Part shown: positions 7,259 to 16,012 of the stretch, piece by piece
How the letters are laid out: each line of letters starts with the position of its first letter
Numbering within the stretch: the stretch's first letter is position 1
Assembly (NCBI GenBank): GCA_001941065.1
Contig: MSHJ01000010.1
Coordinates: 248,001-312,000 of the forward strand
Reading direction: 5' to 3'
Origin: Alistipes sp. Zagget8
GTDB lineage: Bacteria > Bacteroidota > Bacteroidia > Bacteroidales > Rikenellaceae
Length of the DNA stretch: 64,000 bases
The notes under the pieces: generated by a model
The model's input: the letters and a program-made list of their open reading frames with translations, nothing else
Told to the model about the DNA's origin: nothing
Databases searched by the model: none
Program-made: the position numbers and the translations under genes

Positions 7259-8726
7259 ATGCTCTTCAATTCGTTTGAATTCGCGCTGTTCCTCCCGGCC
7301 GTCTTCCTGCTCTACTGGTTTGTGTTCAACCGCAGCCTGCGGGCGCAGAACCTCTTCGTCGTAGGGGTCAGCTACCTCTTCTACGGCTGGTGGAACTGGC
7401 GGTTCCTGCTGCTGATCGCGTTTACGTCGCTGTGCAGCTACGCCAGCGGACTGCTCATCGACCATCACCGGAAACGGAGGGGGGGGGGAAACGTGGTGCC
7501 GGGCCGTCAGTGCCGGAAACATCCTGCTGAACCTCGCCATCCTCGGCATCTTCAAGTATTACGACTTCTTCGTCGCGTCGTTCGCCGAACTGTTCGGCAT
7601 CGCCGACTACGACAACCTCCTGTTACAGATCATCCTGCCGGTCGGCATCTCGTTCTACACCTTCCAGGCCCTGAGCTACTCGATCGACGTGTACCGCGAG
7701 AAACTCGCCCCGACGCGCGACATCGTCGCCTTCTTCGCCTTCATTTCGTTCTTTCCGCAGCTGGTCGCCGGCCCCATCGAACGGGCCGCGAACCTGTTGC
7801 CGCAGTTCCTGCGGCCGCGGACGTTCGACACGGCGCAGGCCGTGGACGGACTGCGGCAGGCGCTGTGGGGATTCTTCAAAAAGATCGTCGTGGCGGACAA
7901 CTGCGCCATCCTCGCCAACGGCATCTTCGACAATTACGAAAACCTCTCGGGAGGAGCCCTCGTCATCGGGGCCGTAGCCTTCTCGTTCCAGATCTACTGC
8001 GATTTCTCGGGCTACTCGGACATCGCCATCGGCATCGCGCGGTTGTTCGGGTTCAGCCTCATGCGCAACTTCAACTACCCCTATTTCTCCCGCGACATCG
8101 CCGAATTCTGGCGCCGCTGGCATATCTCGCTCACCACGTGGTTTCGCGATTACGTCTACATCCCGCTGGGCGGCAGCCGCGGATCGAAATGGACGGTGTT
8201 CCGCAACACGCTGGTCATCTTCCTCCTGAGCGGATTCTGGCACGGCGCGAACTGGACCTTCATCGCCTGGGGCGGCTACCACGCCCTGCTGTTCCTGCCG
8301 CTGATCCTCTCGGGACGCAACCGCCGGCACACCGGGGAGATCGCCGCAGGGCGTATGCTGCCGACGGGACGCGAGGCCCTGCAAATCGCATCGACCTTCG
8401 CGCTGGCGGCCGTGGGATGGATCATCTTCCGCGCCGAGACCATCAGCGACGCCTGGCATTACGTGCGGCGGATTTTCTCGCCGGCGATTCTCGACCGCGT
8501 GGCGCTCGGCGGCAGCTACGAGTCACCCGGCATCAACGCCATCGTCGGCGTGGCGATCCTGCTGGCGGTCGAATGGAGCCAGCGGACCCGTCAGCACGGA
8601 CTCCAGCTCACCAGCCGGGCGCACATCCGCCGCCAGGGCGTGCGCTATGCCATCTATTACCTGCTGATCCTGGCCATCTACATCATGCACGCCCAGCAGC
8701 AGACCTTCATCTATTTCCAATTCTGA
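7259..8726 (+). pseudogene. MBOAT family O-acyltransferase, frame broken at a G10 tract
   Basis: Members of this membrane-bound O-acyltransferase family (AlgI-like) transfer acyl groups, usually acetyl, to extracytoplasmic polysaccharides. The ATG at 7259 gives the typical start MLFNSFEFALFLP. After about 73 codons the frame reaches ten Gs (7479-7488) and continues in the next frame. Removing one G restores a single ~488-residue protein through NLAILGIFKYYDFF, GISFYTFQALSYSIDVYR, RDIAEFWRRWHISLTTWFRDY and the conserved GFWHGANWTF with its invariant His. The break is a +1 slip, from phase variation, mutation or sequencing error. The partner is the SGNH-like gene downstream (7-nt gap). Confidence 0.85.
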
Positions 8727-8733
8727 TTCTGCC

Positions 8734-9675
8734 ATGAACCGATTCCTGCGACGCATCTTCTGGTTCGTGCTGCCCGTGGCCGCCGCGGCCGTCGGCGCGG
8801 AGTGCGGACTGCGCAGCATCCCCCACCAGCTCGGGTACAAGGCCGCCTACATGGAGCGGCACGCCCCGGAAATAGAGGTCCTCTCGTTGGGGCTCTCGCA
8901 CGCCTTCTACGGGCTCGATTTCCACGCCTCGCGGTTCCGGGGATTCAACCTCGCCTACCACGGCCAGCCGCTCGACCGCGACCTGGAACTGTGGGAGAAA
9001 TACGCCGACCGGCTCACGTCGCTGCGCGGCGTGGTGGTCTCGCTCTCGTGCTGGAGCATCCACCACCGGCTGCGAAAAGACGGCGAACAATGGCGCGTGC
9101 CCTTCTACACGATCAATTACGACCTGCCGGGGCCGTGGTACGCCTTCAAGGAGCGTTACATCATCGCCTACCCCTCGCCGGCGTTCCGCTACCTGAAACA
9201 CGCTCTCTCGCCCGGGGACATCCGCGCCGAGGGCAACACCCCGCAGGACGAGTTCGGCTCCTACATGGTCCTGCGCGACAACCGGCGTCCCGACTGGGAC
9301 CGGCGCACGGCGGCAGGCGCCGCCCGGGGACATTCGGATTTCAACCCCGAAGACGTGGCCCACAACCGCGGGGTGCTGCGACGCATCGCCGCCGACTGTG
9401 CGGCACGCGGCATCCGGCTGGTGCTCTACACCCCGCCGACCTGGCCGACCTATCACGAATACCTCTCGGACGAGGTCGTAACCCTCACGCGGCAGATCGG
9501 AACGTCGCTGGCCCGGGAGTTCCCCAACGTGCGTTACGCGGACCTGCTGAAAGACAAGCGGTTCACGGCCGACGATTTCTTCGACGCCTCGCACCTCAAC
9601 TACGACCACGGAGGCCCGAAGCTCATGCGCATCCTCGACGACGAGATCGCCGCGGACCCCTTGCCGGCAAAATAA
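8734..9675 (+). CDS. SGNH/AlgX-like protein paired with the MBOAT gene
   Basis: This 313-residue protein has one N-terminal membrane anchor (FWFVLPVAAAAVGAE) and an extracytoplasmic domain. The segment VLSLGLSHAFYGLDF resembles an SGNH block I with Gly-Leu-Ser-His. The C-terminal FFDASHLNYDHGGPKL has the Asp-x-x-His expected of an SGNH catalytic end. Such proteins often sit beside MBOAT acyltransferases, as DltD and AlgX/AlgJ do, and complete the acyl transfer outside the membrane. The 7-nt gap to the MBOAT frame supports co-function. The acylated polymer is unknown and no polysaccharide cluster is adjacent. Confidence 0.7.
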   Translation: MNRFLRRIFWFVLPVAAAAVGAECGLRSIPHQLGYKAAYMERHAPEIEVLSLGLSHAFYGLDFHASRFRGFNLAYHGQPLDRDLELWEKYADRLTSLRGVVVSLSCWSIHHRLRKDGEQWRVPFYTINYDLPGPWYAFKERYIIAYPSPAFRYLKHALSPGDIRAEGNTPQDEFGSYMVLRDNRRPDWDRRTAAGAARGHSDFNPEDVAHNRGVLRRIAADCAARGIRLVLYTPPTWPTYHEYLSDEVVTLTRQIGTSLAREFPNVRYADLLKDKRFTADDFFDASHLNYDHGGPKLMRILDDEIAADPLPAK

Positions 9676-9731
9676 TTTACAGAAAACCCACTCTGCGGCT
9701 GCTGCCCGGATGGATTTCAGAAAATTATTAC

Positions 9732-9739
9732 TATTTTTG
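9732..9739 (+). promoter_or_regulatory. -7 promoter box (TATTTTTG) of secA
   Basis: TATTTTTG lies 40 bases before the secA start codon, with an A-rich, SD-less leader between. No clear -33 box sits at 19-21 nt upstream. Confidence 0.55.
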
Positions 9740-9779
9740 TAGGATTTAGAACCGTAACCCCGAAAACAATAACAACATT

Positions 9780-12700
9780 ATGGATATTCTTGCAAGTATA
9801 ATCAAAGTCCTCTTCGGTTCGAAGGCCGACAAGGACCGCAAACTGATCGAGCCTTACCTGGAGAAGATCAAGGCCGTCTACCCCTCGATCGAGGCGCTCT
9901 CGAACGACGAACTCCGCGCCCGCAGCGAGGCCCTGAAGAAACAGATCGCCGATTTCATCGCCGGGGACGAAGCCCATATCGTCGAGCTGAAAGCCGTCCT
10001 CGAGAAACCCGAGACCCAGCTCGAAGAGAAGGAGAAGATTTCGAAGGAGATCGACGAGACCACGAAGCGCATCGACGAGAAGATCGAGGAGGTCCTCGAC
10101 AAAATCCTCCCCGAAGCGTTCGCCATCATGAAGGACACGGCACGCCGCTTCGCCCAGAACGACACGGTCGTGGTGACAGCCAACGATTTCGACCGCAACC
10201 TGGCCGCAACGAAGGATTTCGTCACCATCGAGGGCGACAAGGCCGTATACGCCAACCACTGGCTGGCCGGCGGCAACGACATGAAATGGGACATGATTCA
10301 CTACGACGTGCAGCTGTTCGGCGGCGTGGTGCTCCATCAGGGCAAGATCGCCGAGATGGCCACGGGTGAGGGAAAGACCCTCGTGGCGACGCTCCCCGTA
10401 TTCCTCAACGCACTGGCCAAGAAGGGCGTGCACATGGTGACGGTGAACAACTACCTCGCCAAGCGCGACTCCGAGTGGATGGGCCCGATGTACCAGTTCC
10501 ACGGCCTTTCGGTGGCCTGCATCGACGACACGCAGCCCAACTCCGACGAGCGACGCGAAGCCTACATGGCCGACATCACCTTCGGAACCAACAACGAATA
10601 CGGCTTCGACTACCTGCGCGACAACATGGCGTCGTCGCCCAAGGACCTCGTGCAGCGCAAGCACCATTTCGCCATCGTCGACGAGGTCGACTCGGTGTTG
10701 ATCGACGACGCCCGGACGCCGCTCATCATCTCGGGCCCCGTGCCCAAGGGCGACGACCAAATGTTCGAGCAGTACCGCCCGGCGATCGAAAACCTCTACA
10801 ACCTGCAGAAGAACCTCGTGACGGCCCTGCTGGCCGAAGCCCGCCAGCTCATCTCGGCCGGCAAGAACGACGAAGGCGGCGTGAAGCTCTACCGCGCCCA
10901 CAAGGGTCTGCCGAAATACAAACCGCTGATCAAATACCTCTCGGAGCAGGGCGTGAAGGCGCTGATGCAGAAGACCGAGAACACCTACATGCAGGACAAC
11001 AACCGCCGCATGCCCGAGATCACCGACGACCTGTTCTTCGTCATCGACGAGAAACTCAACTCGGTGGAGCTCACGGACAAAGGACATGAGGCGCTGTCGA
11101 AATACTTCAACGAGGACGGTTTCTTCGTGATGCCCGACATCGGCGCCGAGGTCGCCGAACTGGAGAAGGCCGGACTGACGCCCGAGGAGAAGGCGCAGAA
11201 ACGCGACGAGGTGATCAACGACTACTCGATCAAATCGGAGCGCGTGCACACGGTGATCCAGCTGCTGAAGGCGTTCACCATGTTCGAAAAGGACATCGAG
11301 TATGTGGTGATGGACAACAAGGTGAAGATCGTCGACGAACAGACGGGCCGTATCCTCGAAGGCCGCCGCTATTCGGACGGACTCCACCAGGCCATCGAGG
11401 CCAAGGAGCACGTGAAGGTCGAGGCCGCGACGCAGACCTTCGCCACCATCACGCTGCAGAATTACTTCCGCATGTACCACAAGCTGGGCGGTATGACCGG
11501 TACGGCCGAAACGGAGGCTTCGGAGTTCTGGAGCATCTACAAACTCGACGTGGTGGTGATTCCGACGAACCGCAAAATAACCCGCGACGACCGTCAGGAC
11601 CTGATCTACAAAACCAAGCGCGAGAAATACAACGCCGTAATCGAGGAGATCGTGAAGCTCGTCGAGGCGGGCCGCCCGGTGCTGGTCGGCACCACGTCGG
11701 TCGAAATATCGGAGCTGCTGAGCCGCATGCTCAAACTCCGCAACATCAAACACAACGTCCTGAACGCCAAGCAGCATGCGCTGGAGGCGCAGGTCGTGGC
11801 CGAGGCCGGACGCTCGGGGCAGGTGACCATCGCGACCAACATGGCGGGCCGCGGTACCGACATCAAACTGACGCCCGAGGTCAAGGAGGCCGGAGGTCTG
11901 GCCATCATCGGTACGGAGCGCCACGAAAGCCGCCGTGTAGACCGCCAGCTGCGCGGACGCGCCGGACGTCAGGGCGACCCCGGATCGTCGCAGTTCTTCG
12001 TGTCGCTGGAAGACGACCTGATGCGTCTGTTCGGCTCGGGGCGCATCGCCACGATGATGGACCGCATGGGCCTGAAAGAGGGCGAGGTGATCCAGGCCGG
12101 CATGATGACCCGCGCCATCGAGCGGGCCCAGAAGAAGGTCGAGGAGAACAACTTCGGCATCCGTAAGCGGCTGCTGGAATACGACGACGTGATGAACTCG
12201 CAGCGCGAGGTGATCTACACCCGCCGCCGCCATGCACTCTACGGAGAGCGCATCGAGATCGACCTGAACAACATCATGTACGACTACGCCGAGAATTTCG
12301 TCGAGGAGAACCGCGGCATCGAATTCGAGGATTTCCGCATGGAGCTGATCCGCGACGTGGCCGTGGAGCCCCAGATCGACGAAAAGACGTATGAAGACGC
12401 CAAGCCCGCGGAGCTGGTCGAGGTGATCGTCAAGGCGCTGAAGGAGGCTTACGCCCGCCGGGCGAAGGCCGTGGCCGACACGGTGCGACCCGTGATGGAG
12501 CGCATCTACGAAGACAAAAAGGACCAACTGGATTCGAACATCTATTTCCCACTGACGGACGGACACCTGGGTTACAACGTGCCGGTGAACCTGCAGAAAT
12601 GCAAGGACACGGACGGTTCGGAGATTTACAAGGTATTCTCGAAAGTGGTGATGTTCACCACCATCGACGACGCCTGGCGCGAGCATCTGCGCGAAATGGA

Positions 12701-13073
12701 CGACCTGCGCCAGAGCGTGCAGAACGCCACCTACGAGCAGAAAGACCCGCTGCTGATCTATAAATTCGAATCGTTCGAGCTGTTCTCGAAGATGATCGTC
12801 AAGGTCAACCGCGACGTGCTGGCCATCCTCAACAAAGCCTACATCCCCGTACGCGACCAGAACGCCGAGGCCGTGCAGCGTCAGCAGCAGGAGCGTGCCA
12901 AGGTCGACGTCAACAAACTGCAGGCTTCGCGCATGCAGGCGGCGGCGCAGGCCGGACAGGAGGAGCGTCAGAAGCCGATGCCGATGCACGTCGAGAAGAA
13001 GGTCGGACGCAACGACCCCTGTCCCTGCGGATCGGGCAAAAAGTACAAGAACTGCCACGGACAAGGGCAATGA
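9780..13073 (+). CDS. secA: Preprotein translocase ATPase SecA
   Basis: SecA is the ATP-driven motor that pushes unfolded preproteins through SecYEG. At 1097 residues it has the long form usual in Bacteroidetes. Visible motifs are the Walker A segment [14 protein letters not shown], the Walker B region [45 protein letters not shown] and the [16 protein letters not shown] motif. The C-terminus ends with the zinc-binding SecB/ribosome-contact motif [14 protein letters not shown]. The gene has its own promoter box. The opposite strand stays open for most of its length because of codon bias, not because it is coding. Confidence 0.98.
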   Translation: MDILASIIKVLFGSKADKDRKLIEPYLEKIKAVYPSIEALSNDELRARSEALKKQIADFIAGDEAHIVELKAVLEKPETQLEEKEKISKEIDETTKRIDEKIEEVLDKILPEAFAIMKDTARRFAQNDTVVVTANDFDRNLAATKDFVTIEGDKAVYANHWLAGGNDMKWDMIHYDVQLFGGVVLHQGKIAEMATGEGKTLVATLPVFLNALAKKGVHMVTVNNYLAKRDSEWMGPMYQFHGLSVACIDDTQPNSDERREAYMADITFGTNNEYGFDYLRDNMASSPKDLVQRKHHFAIVDEVDSVLIDDARTPLIISGPVPKGDDQMFEQYRPAIENLYNLQKNLVTALLAEARQLISAGKNDEGGVKLYRAHKGLPKYKPLIKYLSEQGVKALMQKTENTYMQDNNRRMPEITDDLFFVIDEKLNSVELTDKGHEALSKYFNEDGFFVMPDIGAEVAELEKAGLTPEEKAQKRDEVINDYSIKSERVHTVIQLLKAFTMFEKDIEYVVMDNKVKIVDEQTGRILEGRRYSDGLHQAIEAKEHVKVEAATQTFATITLQNYFRMYHKLGGMTGTAETEASEFWSIYKLDVVVIPTNRKITRDDRQDLIYKTKREKYNAVIEEIVKLVEAGRPVLVGTTSVEISELLSRMLKLRNIKHNVLNAKQHALEAQVVAEAGRSGQVTIATNMAGRGTDIKLTPEVKEAGGLAIIGTERHESRRVDRQLRGRAGRQGDPGSSQFFVSLEDDLMRLFGSGRIATMMDRMGLKEGEVIQAGMMTRAIERAQKKVEENNFGIRKRLLEYDDVMNSQREVIYTRRRHALYGERIEIDLNNIMYDYAENFVEENRGIEFEDFRMELIRDVAVEPQIDEKTYEDAKPAELVEVIVKALKEAYARRAKAVADTVRPVMERIYEDKKDQLDSNIYFPLTDGHLGYNVPVNLQKCKDTDGSEIYKVFSKVVMFTTIDDAWREHLREMDDLRQSVQNATYEQKDPLLIYKFESFELFSKMIVKVNRDVLAILNKAYIPVRDQNAEAVQRQQQERAKVDVNKLQASRMQAAAQAGQEERQKPMPMHVEKKVGRNDPCPCGSGKKYKNCHGQGQ

Positions 13074-13075
13074 TT

Positions 13076-13103
13076 CAATTCATAATTCACAATTCATAAT
13101 TCA
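13076..13103 (+). repeat. Exact 14-bp tandem duplication between secA and the dCMP deaminase gene
   Basis: The AT-rich unit CAATTCATAATTCA occurs twice without a break, followed by a partial GAATT. A related sequence (GAATTCACAATTCG) lies after rpiB at about 2022-2035. Confidence 0.6.
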
Positions 13104-13115
13104 GAATTAACGGTT

Positions 13116-13544
13116 ATGGGTTATCAGGAGGAGAAACAGCGCCAGTTGGACCTGCGTTACCTGCGCATGGCGAGCATCTGGGCCGAAAATTCATACTGCG
13201 TGCGCCGCAAGGTCGGGGCGTTGATCGTCAAGGACAAGATGATTATCTCCGACGGCTACAACGGAACCCCCTCGGGCTTCGAGAACATCTGCGAGGATGA
13301 GAACGGCCGCACGAAACCCTATGTGCTCCACGCCGAGGCGAACGCCATCACGAAGGTCGCAAAATCGGCCAACAACTGCGACGGATCGACGCTCTACATC
13401 ACCGCCGCACCCTGCATCGAGTGTTCGAAGCTGATTATTCAGGCCGGCATCAAACGGGTGGTCTACGCCGAGGATTACCGCTCGGAAGAGGGGCTGAAGC
13501 TGCTGCGGCGCGTCGGCATCGAGTGCGTGCAGTGCGAACTATGA
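13116..13544 (+). CDS. Deoxycytidylate deaminase family protein
   Basis: This 142-residue zinc deaminase resembles dCMP deaminase (ComEB/DCTD type), which makes dUMP for thymidylate synthesis. The zinc and catalytic motif HAEANAI and the second zinc motif PCIECSK are both present, as is the substrate segment DGYNGTPSGFENICE. The stop codon overlaps the ATG of the following SDR gene (ATGA), so they are translationally coupled. Riboflavin-type or tRNA-type deaminases are less likely given the NGTP segment. Confidence 0.9.
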   Translation: MGYQEEKQRQLDLRYLRMASIWAENSYCVRRKVGALIVKDKMIISDGYNGTPSGFENICEDENGRTKPYVLHAEANAITKVAKSANNCDGSTLYITAAPCIECSKLIIQAGIKRVVYAEDYRSEEGLKLLRRVGIECVQCEL

Positions 13545-14275
13545 AACGTATCGTCATCGTAGGCGCCACGTCGGGCATCGGGCTCGAGGTGGCACGGCTC
13601 TGCATCCGCGCAGGATGGCGGGTCGGGGCCGCCGGACGCCGTCAGGAGGCCCTCGACGCACTCCGGGCCGAAGCTCCCGGACAAGTCGAGACCGAAGCGC
13701 TGGATGTCACCCGCGACGACGCCCCGGAGCATCTCGCACGGCTGATCGAACGGCTCGGCGGCATGGACACCTACCTCCACACGTCGGGCATCGGCAAACG
13801 CAACGTCGAATTGCGGCCCGACATCGAGATAGACACCCTGCGCACCAACGGCGAAGGGTTCGTGCGGATGGTGACGGCGGCATTCGGCTATTTCCGCGCC
13901 CACGGCGGCGGACACCTGGCCGTCATCAGTTCGATTGCCGGGACCCGGGGCCTCGGATCGGCCCCCGCCTACTCGGCCTCCAAACGGATGCAGAACACCT
14001 ACATCGACGCACTGGCCCAGCTTTCGCACATGGAGGGATACGGCATCCGCTTCACGGACATCCGCCCGGGATTCGTGGCGACGCCGCTGCTGGCCGGCGA
14101 CGGACACTACCCGATGCTGATGCGCACGGAAAAGGTCGCGGCGCGGATCATGCACATCCTCCGCCGACCGCGCCGGCGGGTGGTGATCGACCGTCGCTAT
14201 GCCGTGCTGGTCTTCTTCTGGCGGCTGATTCCCCAATGGATCTGGGAACGGCTGAAGGTGCGGACAAAAGCATAA
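13541..14275 (+). CDS. Short-chain dehydrogenase/reductase
   Basis: This SDR-family oxidoreductase (244 residues) has the Rossmann motif VGATSGIGLEVA at the N-terminus. The catalytic set is the Ser of VISSIAG, and Tyr and Lys in APAYSASKR. The C-terminal tail contains a hydrophobic stretch (YAVLVFFWRLIPQWIW), which suggests membrane association, as in some lipid-acting SDRs. The start is the ATG that overlaps the upstream deaminase stop. The substrate cannot be told from the sequence. A terminator follows directly. Confidence 0.88.
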   Translation: MKRIVIVGATSGIGLEVARLCIRAGWRVGAAGRRQEALDALRAEAPGQVETEALDVTRDDAPEHLARLIERLGGMDTYLHTSGIGKRNVELRPDIEIDTLRTNGEGFVRMVTAAFGYFRAHGGGHLAVISSIAGTRGLGSAPAYSASKRMQNTYIDALAQLSHMEGYGIRFTDIRPGFVATPLLAGDGHYPMLMRTEKVAARIMHILRRPRRRVVIDRRYAVLVFFWRLIPQWIWERLKVRTKA

Positions 14276-14280
14276 GGGAG

Positions 14281-14312
14281 AACCCCGCGGACCGATTTTC
14301 GCGGGGTTTTTC
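14281..14312 (+). terminator. Intrinsic terminator after the SDR gene
   Basis: A 9-bp GC-rich stem (AACCCCGCG/CGCGGGGTT) is followed by a T-run. It begins three to six bases after the stop codon. Confidence 0.85.
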
Positions 14313-14333
14313 GCCGCCGGACGAAAAAATCAC

Positions 14334-14341
14334 TACATTTG
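14334..14341 (+). promoter_or_regulatory. -7 promoter box (TACATTTG) of the LytS-type kinase gene
   Basis: TACATTTG fits TAnnTTTG and lies six bases before the ATG at 14348, so the message has essentially no leader. Confidence 0.55.
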
Positions 14342-14347
14342 TCCCGA

Positions 14348-15889
14348 ATGGCACGACAGCGGCATACACCCAAAGGGCGGCTTCTGGTGACGGGAACGAT
14401 TCTCCTGCTCCTGTTGGTGGCGGGCGTGCTCGTCACCGGACGCATCATCAACGGCATGGCCGTGCAGATGAGCGGACGCATCGTCACGCAAATCAGCCAA
14501 TACCATTACCGGCTCCTGCAGGTCGAATTCGGACGTTCGGAGGAGATGCTCACGGCGGCGGCACGCTTCACACGTTCGCACCCCGCACCGTCGGAGGCCG
14601 AAATGCGCGTGCTCACCGCGACGCTGATGGAGACGGACCCCAAAATCGGCCGCATCTGGTTTATGGAGGGCGGAGGAGAGGTCGTCCGCAGCTACCCGCG
14701 CCGCGGAACTCCCGGCGTCACGACGGCCGGCGGGGAGTACCGGCGGCTGGTTGCGGAGCTCCGGGACGATTCGGTCCGCAGCTGCGTGACCCGCTCCGGG
14801 GGAGAGCCTATCTGGAAGCTGGTCTGCCGGGTCCGGGACGACCGGGGCGCCGAGCATTTCTGCGGCGCCGATCTCCCGCTCACGGACATCTACGACTACA
14901 TGGCCGAGCAGGACCCCCACAGCCGCAGTTACGCCACGCTGTTCGACCCCGAAGGAATCATCGTCTACCATCCCGACAGCCGGAAACTGGGCCAATCGGC
15001 CTCCGAAACCAGGGACAGCACGGCCTTTCGCGAGGTGCTCGGCTCCGGGCGGAAAATCATCGCCTCCGTCGTTTCGGACTACCTGGGAATCGACGAGGAG
15101 CGCATCTACTATCCCCTGCAGCTGGGCGGCCGCCGCTGGGTGGCCGGCATCGGCATCCCCCGGCTGGCCATCGAACAGGAGATCAACGATTTCCATTTCT
15201 ACACGATTCTCACGGCCGTGATCTCGGTGCTCTTCTTCGCGACGCTGCTCGTGCTGGCCCAGCGCCGCTGGCGGCGCGAATACGATCTGCGGCGCCTCTC
15301 GGAGCAGGAGTCGGCGCAGTTGCACCTGCAGCAGGTGTTGGAGCAGATCGACCCCCATTTCCTGTTCAACTCGCTCAACTCGCTCTACGCCCTGATCCGC
15401 TGCAGTCCCGACCAGGCCCGGGAGTTCACGCTCACGCTGTCGAAGGTCTACCGCCACGTGCTCGAACGCCGCAAGCAGATACTCTCGACCCTCTCGGACG
15501 AGATCGATTTCACGTGGCAGTACTATTCGCTGCAGAAAATCCGGTTCGACGACCGCATCGAACTCACCACGGCCATCGACCCCGCGCTGCGCAACTGGCG
15601 GATTCCGGCGATGAGCCTCCAGACGCTCGTCGAAAACGCCCTGAAACACAACCGCATCACGGCGCACAACCCGCTGCACATCCGCATCCGCACCGAGGGC
15701 GAAAGCCTCGTGATCGAGAACAACTTCACGCCGCGCGGCGACGGCCATGCGGAATCGCTGGGCGTGGGACTGGAACGCATCCGCTCGGTGTACCGGTTCT
15801 ACACCGAGGAGAACATCTCCATTTCGTCCGACGCCGAGACCTTCCGCTGCCGGCTTCCGCTGCTGCCGCCGGAAAAACGGCCCGTCTAA
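14348..15889 (+). CDS. LytS/YehU-type sensor histidine kinase
   Basis: This 513-residue membrane kinase has a transmembrane segment at about residues 17-37, an extracytoplasmic sensor of about 230 residues (LFDPEGIIVYHP recalls a Cache domain), and a second transmembrane segment near residues 285-305. The His_kinase (PF06580) domain follows, with the phospho-acceptor His337 in QIDPHFLFNSLNSL. The ATPase end has LVENALKHN and GVGLERIRSV. Such kinases partner LytTR response regulators. None is adjacent, and the nearest is the interrupted LytTR gene at 23670, beyond the metalloprotease and SusCD genes. I chose the ATG at 14348 over an in-frame TTG inside the promoter box. Confidence 0.92.
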   Translation: MARQRHTPKGRLLVTGTILLLLLVAGVLVTGRIINGMAVQMSGRIVTQISQYHYRLLQVEFGRSEEMLTAAARFTRSHPAPSEAEMRVLTATLMETDPKIGRIWFMEGGGEVVRSYPRRGTPGVTTAGGEYRRLVAELRDDSVRSCVTRSGGEPIWKLVCRVRDDRGAEHFCGADLPLTDIYDYMAEQDPHSRSYATLFDPEGIIVYHPDSRKLGQSASETRDSTAFREVLGSGRKIIASVVSDYLGIDEERIYYPLQLGGRRWVAGIGIPRLAIEQEINDFHFYTILTAVISVLFFATLLVLAQRRWRREYDLRRLSEQESAQLHLQQVLEQIDPHFLFNSLNSLYALIRCSPDQAREFTLTLSKVYRHVLERRKQILSTLSDEIDFTWQYYSLQKIRFDDRIELTTAIDPALRNWRIPAMSLQTLVENALKHNRITAHNPLHIRIRTEGESLVIENNFTPRGDGHAESLGVGLERIRSVYRFYTEENISISSDAETFRCRLPLLPPEKRPV

Positions 15890-16012
15890 TTGCGGCATTC
15901 ACTCCTTAAAACCGGGCATTCGGCCCCGATCGCTTTTCTTTAAAAAAATTAAATTTTATTATTGCATCGTGCGGATCAAGTATCCTGCGAAGAAACCGAG
16001 CAATAATAAACA

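Noticed and set aside
9717..13070. Very long open frame on the minus strand opposite secA
   Set aside because: It mirrors the codon bias of a high-GC coding strand. Its translation is repetitive in V, L, H and D with no domain, and secA is unambiguous on the plus strand. The same holds for the other long antisense frames.
13076..13108. ATTCA-rich repeats as a possible CRISPR or iteron array
   Set aside because: There are only two 14-bp copies with no spacers, no cas genes and no replication initiator gene nearby.
15890..16012. AT-rich stretch before the metalloprotease as a regulatory element
   Set aside because: It holds only a weak TATTATTG box without a -33 partner and no hairpin or repeat that I could support.
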